A stretch of DNA of 64,000 nt from Marinobacter salinisoli (GTDB lineage Bacteria; Pseudomonadota; Gammaproteobacteria; Pseudomonadales; Oleiphilaceae), in contig NZ_CP071247.1 in assembly GCF_017301335.1 (NCBI RefSeq), forward strand, positions 1,054,001 to 1,118,000, given 5' to 3'. The notes beneath the pieces are model-generated. The model ran no database searches. It saw only the letters and a program-made list of their open reading frames with translations, and was not told the origin of the DNA. Below are positions 44,650 to 53,964 of this stretch, piece by piece. The number at the start of each line of letters is the position of its first letter. Position 1 is the first letter of the stretch. The position numbers were made by a program, and so were the translations under genes.

Positions 44650-47600
44650 GGCGAAAGAAGGGAGTCATCGGTTTTTTCGTTCACCACCGGGTGGCCGCGA
44701 ACCTGGTGATGCTGATGATGCTGCTGGGCGGATTCCTGGCGCTGAGCCGGATGAACATCCAGTTCTTCCCCACCTTCGCGCTGGATGTGGTCACGGTGCG
44801 GGTGGTGTGGAGCGGCGCTTCCGCGGAAGACGTCGAACAGGGCATCACCGAGCCGCTGGAGCAGCGACTGCGCAGCGTGGACGGCCTGAAGAAAATGACC
44901 TCCACCTCGGCCCAGGGGATCTCCTCGATCACTCTGGAGTTCTACGAAGACACCGACCCCATCACGGCGCTGGACGACGTCAGCCAGCAGGTGGATGAAT
45001 TCACCAACCTGCCGGCGGATGCCGAGGAACCGGAAGTGGTGCGGGTGCAGCGTTACGAGCCGGTTGCCCGCTTGCTGCTGCATGGCGATGTGGATCGCCG
45101 GGAATTGCGGGATCTGGCGTACCGGTTCGAAGACGAACTGCTGGAACGGGGTATCGACCGGATCGAAATCGTGGGGTTACCCGAGCAGCAGGTCAGCATC
45201 GATGTGCCGGTGGAGCGCCTGGAAGGTTTGGGCCTGTCGCTGGAGCAGATCGCCGACCGTGTCGCGGCCATCTCACGCGACCTGCCTGCCGGCCTGATGG
45301 CGCAGCAGGATGCCACGCGCGAACTGCGGGCGGTGGAGCAGCGCCGTAATGCCCAGGCGTTTGAAAATATCCCGGTGCTGAGCGGCGAACGCATCCAGTT
45401 GCGCCTGGGCGATATCGCCCTAATCCGGCAGGAAGCCCGGGACGATCAGATTACCCTGAGCCGGGATGGTCATCCGGCGGTGGAGTTGCAGCTACGGCGG
45501 GCGGAAAACGGCAACTCCCTGGACGCCGCGCAGGCGCTTGAAGACTGGCTCCGGGATACCCGTCCGATCCTGGCGCCCACGATAGAGCTGGAGGTGTACG
45601 ACCAGACCTGGCAGCTACTCAACGACCGCATTTCCCTGCTGGTGACCAACGGCCTGGGCGGGCTGGTGCTGGTGATTTGCCTGCTCTACCTGTTCCTGCC
45701 GGGGCGCGTGGCGCTGTGGGTTGCCATCGGTATACCCACCGCCTTCCTGGCCGCCATGGCGGTACTCTGGGGGATTGGCGGCTCGATCAACATGATCTCC
45801 CTGTTCGCCCTGATCATGGCGCTGGGGGTCATCGTGGATGATGCCATCGTGGTGGGCGAAGACGCTGACGCCCACGCCCGAATGGGCGAGGAATCCATCT
45901 ACGCCTCCGAGGGCGCCGCCAAACGCATGGTCTGGCCGGTACTGGCCTCGTCCCTGACCACCGTGGCGGCCTTCATGCCGTTGCTGGTGATTGGCGGGAT
46001 TATCGGCAACATCCTGAAGGATATTCCCACCGTCATGATCTGCGTGCTGGTGGCGTCCCTGCTGGAATGTTTCATCGTGCTGCCGGCCCACCTTCGCCAT
46101 GCCTTCGTCAAGCGGGACAAACCGGCGTCGGCTTCCGGTGATCCGGTCGCGCCCAAAGCACCCCATCCGGTGGCGCGGTTACGCAAAGGCTTCGAAAAGC
46201 GGTTTGACCAGTTTCGCGAGGGCACCTTCCGCAGGATTTCCCGATCCAGTCTTGAGCATCGTGGCGTCACCCTGGCTGCGGCCATGGCGCTGGCGATCCT
46301 GACCGTCGGCCTGCTGGCGGGCGGACGGTTGGGCTTCAACTTCTTTCCGACGCCCGAACCGTCCGTGCTCTATGCCAACGTCAGTTTTGTCTCCGGCACG
46401 GACGAGCGAACGGTAAACCGCTTCCTGGAAGAAATGCGCCGCACCCTGAATGAAACCGAGTCAGCGCTGGGGGGTGACCTGATTCTTCACGCCATCACCA
46501 CGCGCGGCGCCACCCTGGGAGCCGAAGGGCGGTCCCGCAACGGCGAAGAACTGGGCGCCATGATGCTGGAACTGGTGCCCTCGGATCGGCGCTCGGTGCG
46601 TAACCCCGAATTCATTACTGAATGGCGCCGTCGGCTGACGCTGCCTGCCGGCCTGGAAAACCTGAGCATTTCCGAACGCCAGGCCGGGCCGCCCGGGCGG
46701 GACGTGAATGTGCGCCTGATCGGTAACGACGCGGAAACCCTGAAAGCCGCCGCGGACGAACTGTCGCAGGCCCTGACCACCTTGCCGGGTGTGCTCGATG
46801 TCGATGACGACATGCCCTGGGGCCGCGAGCAGCTGATTTACCAGGTGAGCGCCTACGGCGAAGCCCTGGGCCTGACTACCGCCGATCTGGGCCGGCAGTT
46901 ACGGGCCGCGTTCGATGGCCGGGTTGCGCAGATCTATCAGGACGGGCGGGATGAAGTGGAAGTGCGGGTCCAGCTGCCTCAGTCCCAGCGGGAACGGTTG
47001 TCGACCCTGTCCCGTATGGTGGTGCGGGTGTCGGACGGGCGCTTTGTGCCGCTGAGCCAGGTAATGAATCTGGATCACCGCCAGGGCTTCCAGGCCCTGC
47101 GGCACGCCGACGGCAAACTGGCCATTGAGGTGACCTCCGGCCTGAATACCCGGGTCAGCACCACCGACCAGATCCTGGAAAGCCTGCAGGCCAAGACACT
47201 GCCGGACATTGCCAGCCGGTATAACGTCCGCTACAGCTTCGAGGGCCGGGCGGCCGACCAACGCGAGACCCTGAGCGACATGAAGACCGGGCTGATGATC
47301 GGCCTCGGCCTGATGTATGTGGTGCTGGCCTGGGTGTTTGCCTCCTGGAGCCTGCCGCTGATCGTAATGGCCATCATTCCCTTCGCCCTCGTGGGCGCCT
47401 TGCTCGGCCACTGGCTGATGGGCCTGCAGCTGACCATCCTGTCGCTGTTCGGCTTGTTCGGCCTGTCCGGCATTGTGGTCAATAACGCGATTATCCTCGT
47501 AGCTTTCTACAACCAGCAACGGCAGAAAGGGCTGGGCATCCAGGAGGCGCTGAACGAGGCCGCCGTGCAGCGGGTTCGGGCGGTGCTGCTGACCTCGCTG

Positions 47601-47816
47601 ACCACCATTGGCGGCCTGTTGCCCCTGTTGTTTGAGACCTCGCTGCAGGCGCAGTTCCTGATCCCCATGGCGACCTCCATTGCCTTCGGGCTCGGGTTGT
47701 CCACCCTGCTGGTTTTGCTGGTCATACCGGCCCTGCTGTCCCTGCTTGAGCAGGCAAGGCAGTGGTGGGCCGACCGACGAGGCACCACAGCCAGACCGCT
47801 GGGGGCCGAGGACTAG
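44646..47816 (+). CDS. RND efflux pump, AcrB-like permease
   Basis: 1056-residue 12-helix RND transporter. Start GTG at 44646 overlaps the adaptor's stop. N-terminal helix and porter region: MNIQFFPTFALDVVTVRVVW and SGASAEDVEQGITEPLEQRL. The proton-relay helix reads LFALIMALGVIVDDAIVVGE, with the paired acidic residues expected. It belongs to a proteobacterial RND subgroup distinct from AcrB/MexB proper and from the heavy-metal CusA type, so the exported substrate (lipophilic compounds are typical) is unknown. Forms an operon with its adaptor and probably with the LolD-like gene 12 bases downstream. Confidence 0.92.
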   Translation: MRRKKGVIGFFVHHRVAANLVMLMMLLGGFLALSRMNIQFFPTFALDVVTVRVVWSGASAEDVEQGITEPLEQRLRSVDGLKKMTSTSAQGISSITLEFYEDTDPITALDDVSQQVDEFTNLPADAEEPEVVRVQRYEPVARLLLHGDVDRRELRDLAYRFEDELLERGIDRIEIVGLPEQQVSIDVPVERLEGLGLSLEQIADRVAAISRDLPAGLMAQQDATRELRAVEQRRNAQAFENIPVLSGERIQLRLGDIALIRQEARDDQITLSRDGHPAVELQLRRAENGNSLDAAQALEDWLRDTRPILAPTIELEVYDQTWQLLNDRISLLVTNGLGGLVLVICLLYLFLPGRVALWVAIGIPTAFLAAMAVLWGIGGSINMISLFALIMALGVIVDDAIVVGEDADAHARMGEESIYASEGAAKRMVWPVLASSLTTVAAFMPLLVIGGIIGNILKDIPTVMICVLVASLLECFIVLPAHLRHAFVKRDKPASASGDPVAPKAPHPVARLRKGFEKRFDQFREGTFRRISRSSLEHRGVTLAAAMALAILTVGLLAGGRLGFNFFPTPEPSVLYANVSFVSGTDERTVNRFLEEMRRTLNETESALGGDLILHAITTRGATLGAEGRSRNGEELGAMMLELVPSDRRSVRNPEFITEWRRRLTLPAGLENLSISERQAGPPGRDVNVRLIGNDAETLKAAADELSQALTTLPGVLDVDDDMPWGREQLIYQVSAYGEALGLTTADLGRQLRAAFDGRVAQIYQDGRDEVEVRVQLPQSQRERLSTLSRMVVRVSDGRFVPLSQVMNLDHRQGFQALRHADGKLAIEVTSGLNTRVSTTDQILESLQAKTLPDIASRYNVRYSFEGRAADQRETLSDMKTGLMIGLGLMYVVLAWVFASWSLPLIVMAIIPFALVGALLGHWLMGLQLTILSLFGLFGLSGIVVNNAIILVAFYNQQRQKGLGIQEALNEAAVQRVRAVLLTSLTTIGGLLPLLFETSLQAQFLIPMATSIAFGLGLSTLLVLLVIPALLSLLEQARQWWADRRGTTARPLGAED

Positions 47817-47828
47817 AAGGATGCAACC

Positions 47829-48509
47829 ATGCCGGAGGATGCTCTCCAGGCCCGTGGCCTGAGTAAACGCTTCGTCAGTGCCGGCCAGCCGGTGCCGGTG
47901 CTGTCGGGCGTCGATGTGTCCGTGCCGGCCGGGACGTCGCTGGCTTTACTGGGGCGTTCCGGTTCCGGAAAAAGCACGCTGCTGAATCTGCTTTGTGGCC
48001 TCGAACGCCCGGATACGGGGGCGATCTGGCTGGCTGGCGAACCTGTGGTCAGCGCGGCGATTGCCCCGCAACAGCAGGCGCGCCGGTGGGCGGCGCTGCG
48101 CCGTCAGTCCCTGGGCGTGGTGTTTCAGGAAGCCAATCTGATGCCCGCGCTCACCCTGCTCGATAATGTCCGCCTGCGGGCCAGCCTGGCCAGGCGATCG
48201 CAAGCCGACTGCGGCCGCTGGCTGGAGCATCTGGGCCTTGAGGGGCTCGGAGACCGCTATCCGGATCAGGTGTCCGGCGGCCAACGCCAGCGCGCCGCCC
48301 TGGCCATGGTGTTTGCCATGACTCCCAGTGTGATACTGGCCGATGAGCCCACCGGCAGTCTGGACCGGCAGACCGCCGACGAGGTCTCCGACCAGCTGTT
48401 TCAGCGGCAGAAAGAAACCGGCTGTGCCCTGGTGCTGGCCACCCACGATTCGGAGTTGGCCGCTCGCTGTGACCAGCGACTGGATTTGGCTCACCTGGCT
48501 CTCGCCTGA
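47829..48509 (+). CDS. LolD/MacB-type ABC transporter ATPase
   Basis: 226-residue ATPase with Walker A GRSGSGKST, Q-loop VVFQEANLMP, signature VSGGQRQRAALA and Walker B VILADEPTGSLD. The wording is that of the LolD/MacB/FtsE group, which powers mechanotransmission rather than solute import. The FtsX-like permease starts 5 bases after its stop. Confidence 0.92.
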   Translation: MPEDALQARGLSKRFVSAGQPVPVLSGVDVSVPAGTSLALLGRSGSGKSTLLNLLCGLERPDTGAIWLAGEPVVSAAIAPQQQARRWAALRRQSLGVVFQEANLMPALTLLDNVRLRASLARRSQADCGRWLEHLGLEGLGDRYPDQVSGGQRQRAALAMVFAMTPSVILADEPTGSLDRQTADEVSDQLFQRQKETGCALVLATHDSELAARCDQRLDLAHLALA

Positions 48510-48514
48510 CTGCC

Positions 48515-50800
48515 ATGACACCCTTTCTGGCCCAGATTCTCCACTATCGGCGTCACCCATTTCAGCTGCTGGCACTGGTGCTCATGGTTCTGGTCGCCGC
48601 CATGCTGTGGAGCGCGGTCAGCCAGTTGACCGCCCAGGCCCGGGCCAGCATGGGGCAGAGCGAGCAGGCGCTGGAAGACCGCTTCCAGGTGCTGCGCAGC
48701 GACGGACAAGCCCTGGCCGTGGCCGATTTCGTGACGCTGCGCCGGGAAGGCCTGTGCGTCATGCCCTGGCTGGAGGTGGACGTTGCTGGCGCTAGCGGGC
48801 GGGTTGTGGGCGTGGACCCCTTGTCGGCTGCCTGCTTTGCCGATGCCGCGGTGCCCGGCAGCCTGCAAGGCCGTGCGCTGGATGGTAAGCCCTTTATGGA
48901 CATCGGCGAGGCGGTCACCTTGTCCCGAGGTGATCCCGCGACCCGGTCTCGGTTGCTGTTGATCGCGGCGGCATCGGTGACCCCGGCCGATCTGCCCGGC
49001 GGCTATCGTCTGGCCGGCTTTTCGACCGGGCCAGAGACCGGCGAGCTCGGTGACAGCTTTCTGCTCAACCTCGATGCCCTGGCGGTGCTGGTGCTGCTGA
49101 TCACGGCCCTGTTGCTGCGCAGCGTCCATCAGCTTGGCATGGCCCAGCGCCGCGCCGGCTTCCTTCTGCTGCACCGCTACGGTGTGCCGGACCGCGCCAT
49201 CCGACTCGGTGTGTTCATCGAAACCCTTTTGCTGGCATTGCTGTGTGTGGTGCCCGGGGTGTTTCTGGGCCGCCTGCTGGCCGGCGCACTGGCCGACGGG
49301 TTTGGTCAGGCCCTGGATGCCCTGTTTGATGTCCCGGTGTACGCCGGGCAGCAAGGCCACGGGCTGGGTGCGGTTGCGGTGATGACGGCGGTGGTGCTGG
49401 CGGTCTGTCTGCTGGATTGGGTCGGTCCCCGAACGGCGGTCCTGTCCGATCGCCTGAAACAACGGATGGTGCCGGTCGCCGGACTGTTACTGGTGACTGG
49501 TCTGGTGTTGGTGTGGGCGGCGGACTCGCTGGCGCTGGTCTTTACGGCCGTTGGCCTGGTGTTTGTGGCGACCGGGATTCTGGCGCCCCGGGCGCTGGCC
49601 GGCGCCGCTTGCTGGCGGGCCCGTTCCGCAACAACGCCGCTGGGTCGCTGGCACTATGCGGAGCTCGATGTGCTCGCCCGGCGGCTGGCGTTCCCTCTGG
49701 TCGCCTTGCAGTTCGCCCTGGCGCTGGTGCTGGCGGTGCAGGCGCTGGTGACGGTGTTCGAAACCACCTTCGACGCCTGGCTGGCCCAGCGTCTGGCGGC
49801 CGACTACTACGTCGAGGTGCCGGAGCGCGCCAGTGCCGAGCAGGCTGCCAGCTGGCTAGAGCAACGGCCGGATCTGGTTGAGCCAGGTTCCTGGCACCGG
49901 GTGCTCCGGGGGCGTGCCGAACGGGTGCTGCCGGAAGAGGGCGCACGCCGTAGCGTGGATGTGCTGGTGGTCGGGCCGGTCAGTGATTTGCTGGCGCCAT
50001 GGCAGTTCCTGGCTCAGGATGAGCGCCCCTGGTCGGCACTGGCGCGTGGTGACGGGGTGATGATCAACGAGCAGCTGGCGGTGCGTGAGGCGCTGGCGAT
50101 TGGCGACCCACTGGTACTGTCGCTGGGTGGCGATGCCGTGGCGTTTCCGGTGCTGGCCATCTACGCCGATTACGGTCGGCCGGCGGGCGAAGTACTGCTG
50201 ACGATCGATCGTCTGCCAGAGACGTTCCAGCCGGCATTCCAGAGCCTGTCGGTCAGCACCGGTGTGACCAAACTTGCCGAGCTGAAACGGGGTCTGAGCG
50301 AGCTCTGGCACGTCGAGGACGTCACCATCCGGGACAACGGCCGCATTAAATCCCTGGCCCACGAGGTGTTTGACCAGACCTTTCTGCTAACCCGCCTGCT
50401 GACCATGGTGACTCTGCTGCTGGCAGCGGCGGCCCTGCTGATCATGGGCTGGGTGTTCTTCTCGACCCGGGCCTGGTACTACCAGCTGCTCAAGGTGTGG
50501 GGCCTGCGCCAGTCCGAGGTGATGCTGGGCCTGGTCCGGCTGTCCGTGAGCCTGACCCTGGGGGTGGCGTTGCTGGCGCTGCCGCTGGGTATCTGGCTGA
50601 CCTGGGTCTTGGTTGACCGGATCAATCCCGTGGCCTTTGGCTGGTCCCTGCCCATGGCCGTGTATCCCGGGTTCTGGCTGGAACTGGGTGTGTTGAGCCT
50701 GCTGATCGGCCTGAGCATCGCCGGGTTGATGCGCTGGCAATTGCGCCGGATTCAACCCCGGCCGGCGTCAGCCAGTGATCTGTCGGGAGCAGAGCGATGA
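48515..50800 (+). CDS. FtsX-like ABC permease
   Basis: 761-residue membrane protein with an N-terminal helix (FQLLALVLMVLVAAMLWSAV), a periplasmic region, and groups of helices near 195-215, 230-260, 290-370 and 395-420, then a second periplasmic segment and three C-terminal helices (MVTLLLAAAALLIMGWVFF). The layout is that of an FtsX-fold permease (two MacB_PCD/FtsX units), as in the large attH-associated permeases. It should work with the LolD-like ATPase. Its stop overlaps the next gene by four bases. Transport function unknown. Confidence 0.88.
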   Translation: MTPFLAQILHYRRHPFQLLALVLMVLVAAMLWSAVSQLTAQARASMGQSEQALEDRFQVLRSDGQALAVADFVTLRREGLCVMPWLEVDVAGASGRVVGVDPLSAACFADAAVPGSLQGRALDGKPFMDIGEAVTLSRGDPATRSRLLLIAAASVTPADLPGGYRLAGFSTGPETGELGDSFLLNLDALAVLVLLITALLLRSVHQLGMAQRRAGFLLLHRYGVPDRAIRLGVFIETLLLALLCVVPGVFLGRLLAGALADGFGQALDALFDVPVYAGQQGHGLGAVAVMTAVVLAVCLLDWVGPRTAVLSDRLKQRMVPVAGLLLVTGLVLVWAADSLALVFTAVGLVFVATGILAPRALAGAACWRARSATTPLGRWHYAELDVLARRLAFPLVALQFALALVLAVQALVTVFETTFDAWLAQRLAADYYVEVPERASAEQAASWLEQRPDLVEPGSWHRVLRGRAERVLPEEGARRSVDVLVVGPVSDLLAPWQFLAQDERPWSALARGDGVMINEQLAVREALAIGDPLVLSLGGDAVAFPVLAIYADYGRPAGEVLLTIDRLPETFQPAFQSLSVSTGVTKLAELKRGLSELWHVEDVTIRDNGRIKSLAHEVFDQTFLLTRLLTMVTLLLAAAALLIMGWVFFSTRAWYYQLLKVWGLRQSEVMLGLVRLSVSLTLGVALLALPLGIWLTWVLVDRINPVAFGWSLPMAVYPGFWLELGVLSLLIGLSIAGLMRWQLRRIQPRPASASDLSGAER

Positions 50801-51876
50801 GGCGAGTTGTGGCTTTGTTGCTGTCCCTGCTGCTGGCCGGCTGTTCCGAGGAACCGGGCGACCAGGGCTTTGCCGGCCTGGCCGCTGATGGCGCAACCGG
50901 TGATTACCTGCAGCCGGCTGCCGGCGATGAGCTGGTGTTCCCCGAAGACTTCGGACCCCATCCGCAGCACCGGATTGAATGGTGGTACCTGACCGCCAAT
51001 CTGCAAACGCCGGACGGCAACCCCGTTGGCTTGCAGTGGACCCAGTTCCGCCAGGCCATCAGGCCGCGCGCGCCCGAAGCGTCGCCCCCGGACCCCTCCA
51101 GCTGGGCGCTGACCGCGGCCTGGATGGCCCATGCCGCGGTCAGCGTCGATGGCCAGCACTACTTTGCAGAGAAACTGGCGCGTGCCGATGTCGGGCATGC
51201 GGGAGCAATGCCGGATCCGCTCAGCGTCTGGCTGGATGACTGGCAGCTGACCCAGAAAGCGCCGGGCCAATGGCACTTGAGCGTTGCAGCACCGGGCTGG
51301 GGTTATGACCTGACCCTGTTTATCAGCGGCGAGCCGATCGCGCACGGCGACCATGGTTTCAGCGCCAAATCTGCCAGCGGCGAGGGATCGATGTATTTCA
51401 GTCTGGTGGATATTCGCATCGAGGGGCAGATCACCGCTGGCGGACAGACCCTGACCGTCAGCGGCAAAGGCTGGTTTGACCGGGAGTGGAGCAGTCAGTT
51501 GCTGAAAACGGGCCAGCAGGGCTGGGACTGGTTCGCCCTGCATCTGGATTCCGGCGACAAACTGATGGCCTTCCAGTTGCGCGAGGAAGCGGGTGGGTTC
51601 CGATCCGGAACCTGGTTGCCGGCCGGCGGGGATCCGGTAGCCCTGGCGCCCGATGACCTGATACTGAGCCCCGAGCGGTTTCGTAACGGTCATCCGACCC
51701 GCTGGCGATTGCAGGTGCCGGCCCGGGACCTGGATCTGTCCGTTCAGGCCCTGCCCGGAGATTACCGGAATGACGGCCAGTTTCCCTACTGGGAGAGCCC
51801 GGTGCGGGTCCAGGGTAGCCATTCGGGGGTTGGCTACATGGAGCTGACCGGCTACCAGGGCGAGTCCGGGCGCTGA
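50797..51876 (+). CDS. AttH/CrtC-domain lipoprotein
   Basis: 359-residue secreted lipoprotein; lipobox LLLAGC gives Cys18 (approx.) as the acylated residue, and Ser-Glu follow it. The AttH (hydroxyneurosporene-synthase-like) two-lipocalin fold is marked by HRIEWWYLTANLQTPDG, LQWTQFRQA, KGWFDREWSSQLL and GWDWFALHLDSGDKLMAFQLR, the latter read in parts. It completes the ABC ATPase-FtsX permease-AttH trio seen in many proteobacteria, in which AttH may carry a hydrophobic ligand or lipid; this is unproven. Confidence 0.88.
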   Translation: MRRVVALLLSLLLAGCSEEPGDQGFAGLAADGATGDYLQPAAGDELVFPEDFGPHPQHRIEWWYLTANLQTPDGNPVGLQWTQFRQAIRPRAPEASPPDPSSWALTAAWMAHAAVSVDGQHYFAEKLARADVGHAGAMPDPLSVWLDDWQLTQKAPGQWHLSVAAPGWGYDLTLFISGEPIAHGDHGFSAKSASGEGSMYFSLVDIRIEGQITAGGQTLTVSGKGWFDREWSSQLLKTGQQGWDWFALHLDSGDKLMAFQLREEAGGFRSGTWLPAGGDPVALAPDDLILSPERFRNGHPTRWRLQVPARDLDLSVQALPGDYRNDGQFPYWESPVRVQGSHSGVGYMELTGYQGESGR

Positions 51877-51888
51877 GGTTGGCGCCGA

Positions 51889-52779
51889 TTACCGCTCGGG
51901 CGGTGACGCCAGAAACGCGGACAGTGTCTCAACCCCCTGAGATGGGTGGCTGCTGGGGCGTTTCAGGAAATACGCCTTGCCACTTTTGACCTGATGCCCG
52001 AACGGCGCCACCAGGCGATCGGTGTCCAGCTCGTGTCTGGCCAGATTAACGTCGCCAATCACGATGCCATAGCCGCGCAAAGCGGCATTCGTCGCCATGT
52101 CCAGCGTGGCGAAAATCTGGTTCCGGTCGGCGCGCAACGGCGGGAGGCCCAGACTGCTCTGCCAGCATTGCCAGTCGCTTTGTTCCGCATTGGCGTGCAG
52201 CAGAACATGCTGGCTCAGGCTTTCCGCCGGCCGTTCCATATCCAGCGTGGCTGCAAGATCTGCGGTGCACATCGGGGTCAGGACTTCGTCAAACAGCCAT
52301 TGATAGCTGCCGTCCTCACCGAGGGATTCGTTGCCGTAACAAATCGCGACGTCAAAAGGTTCGATGGCAAAGTCAACGTCGTGTTTGGTGGTGGACGTCA
52401 GTTCAACGTCGAACTCCGGGTGCTCCCGTTGAAAATCCTGCAGCGTTGGCATCAGCCAGTAGGTGATGCAGCTCGGGGCTTTCAGACGGATGCTGTTCTG
52501 GTTGGCGGTAATGCGATCAATCGCGGTATGCAGGATGTCCATCGCCTGCATGACATCGGGCAGCAACAGTTTTGCTTCCGGGGTCATGCTCAGGCCCCGT
52601 GCTTTGCGTTGAAACAGGGTGATGCCAAGGTCCGCTTCCAGGCTGGCGATCTGCCGGCTGATCGCGCCCTGGGTGAGGTTCAGGCTACGGGCCGCCTGGG
52701 TGATGTTCAGGCTGCGGGCGGTGGTGATAAACGCCTGCAAGGCCTTGGTCGAGGGAATATGTTTCATAGATTCAGGCAT
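51889..52779 (-). CDS. LysR-family transcriptional regulator (GcvA-like)
   Basis: 296-residue LTTR. N-terminal winged helix: ALQAFITTARSLNITQAARSLNLTQGAISRQIASLE (helix-turn-helix around 19-45). C-terminal periplasmic-binding-like effector domain from about 92. It is divergent from the HisC-type aminotransferase gene; the 108-base gap holds a TTCGA-TT-TCGAA dyad. It probably regulates that operon, as LTTRs usually control their divergent neighbours; the ligand may be the transported amino acid. Confidence 0.92.
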   Translation of the reverse strand: MPESMKHIPSTKALQAFITTARSLNITQAARSLNLTQGAISRQIASLEADLGITLFQRKARGLSMTPEAKLLLPDVMQAMDILHTAIDRITANQNSIRLKAPSCITYWLMPTLQDFQREHPEFDVELTSTTKHDVDFAIEPFDVAICYGNESLGEDGSYQWLFDEVLTPMCTADLAATLDMERPAESLSQHVLLHANAEQSDWQCWQSSLGLPPLRADRNQIFATLDMATNAALRGYGIVIGDVNLARHELDTDRLVAPFGHQVKSGKAYFLKRPSSHPSQGVETLSAFLASPPER

Positions 52780-52809
52780 GAGGAAAGCTCATGGCGACTA
52801 TGACAATTT

Positions 52810-52821
52810 TTCGATTTCGAA
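52810..52821. promoter_or_regulatory. Dyad in the LysR/hisC intergenic region
   Basis: TTCGA-TT-TCGAA, a symmetric 12-bp element in the 108-base divergent gap, with TATATT (52838-52843) and TTGACC (52842-52847) close by. Position suits an LTTR site, although the classic T-N11-A is not distinct. Confidence 0.35.
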
Positions 52822-52887
52822 GCAACGTGCGCCGCTCTATATTGACCCTGATAATCAATACAAAAGAAAGGGTTCAGGGCGCGCACT

Positions 52888-53964
52888 ATGAGTGTTGTTG
52901 TTGATAATCTGTTGCCGGATGCCATTAAAAAACTTACGCCTTATCAATCTGCCCGGCGCATTGGAATACAGGGCCACCTGTATCTAAATGCGAATGAGCT
53001 TGAGCACACCATTGCCTTTGAAGGCAGCACGGAACCGTACAACCGATACCCCGATTTCAAGCCGCAACAGGTTGCCGATGCCTATTTGCGTTATTGCGAC
53101 TCGCAGGCCGATTGCCTGGCGGTGCGAGGTGCCGATGAAGGTATTGATCTGATCGTCCGAACCTTTTGCGGCCCTGGTTCGGACGCCATTCTGGTGTGTC
53201 CGCCCACCTACGGCATGTATGAGATTTGTGCCACAGCGGCGAATGTCGGCGTGCGCCGGGTGCCTCTGACAGCCGAGTTCCAGCTCGACCTGCAAGGCAT
53301 CGATGCAGAACTCGATAACACCAAGGTCATCTTTCTCTGTGCCCCCAACAACCCCACGGGTAATGCCATAGAACTGGCCTCGATCCGACGGGTGCTTGAG
53401 CAAACCCGGCGGACTCATGTCGTGGTGGTGGATGAGGCGTACATTGAGTTCAGTGATCAGCCGTCGGTGGTTGCACTGCTCGATGAGTTTGATCATCTGA
53501 TGGTGATACGCACCCTGTCCAAGGCGTTTGGACTGGCGGCCATTCGCTGCGGTTTTGTGCTGGGGCAGGTTGAGGCCATCGATTGCCTGCGTAAGCTGAT
53601 CGCCCCGTATCCGATGCCTGACCCCACCTCCGACATCGCACTGAAAGCTCTGAGTGCCAACAGCATCCAGATGGTGCGCGACAGCGTTGCGGACCAGAAA
53701 CAGTTGAAGGCCTGGTTCTGCAGCGAATTGGAAAAATTACCGGTTGTTGAGCGAATATTCCCCAGCGACACGAACTTTGTGCTGGTCAGATTCAAGGATG
53801 GGGTCAACGCGTTTGAGCAACTGGTGCAGAACGGAATCGTGGCCCGGGATCAGAGCCACGAGGCAGTGTTAGATCAATGCGTTCGCATCACCATGGGTTC
53901 GCAGCAAAGCATGGCAGAAATCCTTTCTGTTCTTAATAAAAAACAAACGAGAGAGTTCCAATGA
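52888..53964 (+). CDS. hisC: HisC-type PLP aminotransferase
   Basis: 358-residue class I/II aminotransferase of the histidinol-phosphate type. PLP Lys212 lies in RTLSKAFGLAAIRCG; cofactor contacts are FLCAPNNPTGN and VVVDEAYIEFSD. Within histidine biosynthesis it converts imidazole-acetol phosphate to histidinol phosphate with glutamate. No other his gene is near, and it sits with a binding protein and a LysR regulator, so a catabolic or specialised role is possible (paralogue rather than the biosynthetic copy). The stop overlaps the next ATG. Confidence 0.85.
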   Translation: MSVVVDNLLPDAIKKLTPYQSARRIGIQGHLYLNANELEHTIAFEGSTEPYNRYPDFKPQQVADAYLRYCDSQADCLAVRGADEGIDLIVRTFCGPGSDAILVCPPTYGMYEICATAANVGVRRVPLTAEFQLDLQGIDAELDNTKVIFLCAPNNPTGNAIELASIRRVLEQTRRTHVVVVDEAYIEFSDQPSVVALLDEFDHLMVIRTLSKAFGLAAIRCGFVLGQVEAIDCLRKLIAPYPMPDPTSDIALKALSANSIQMVRDSVADQKQLKAWFCSELEKLPVVERIFPSDTNFVLVRFKDGVNAFEQLVQNGIVARDQSHEAVLDQCVRITMGSQQSMAEILSVLNKKQTREFQ

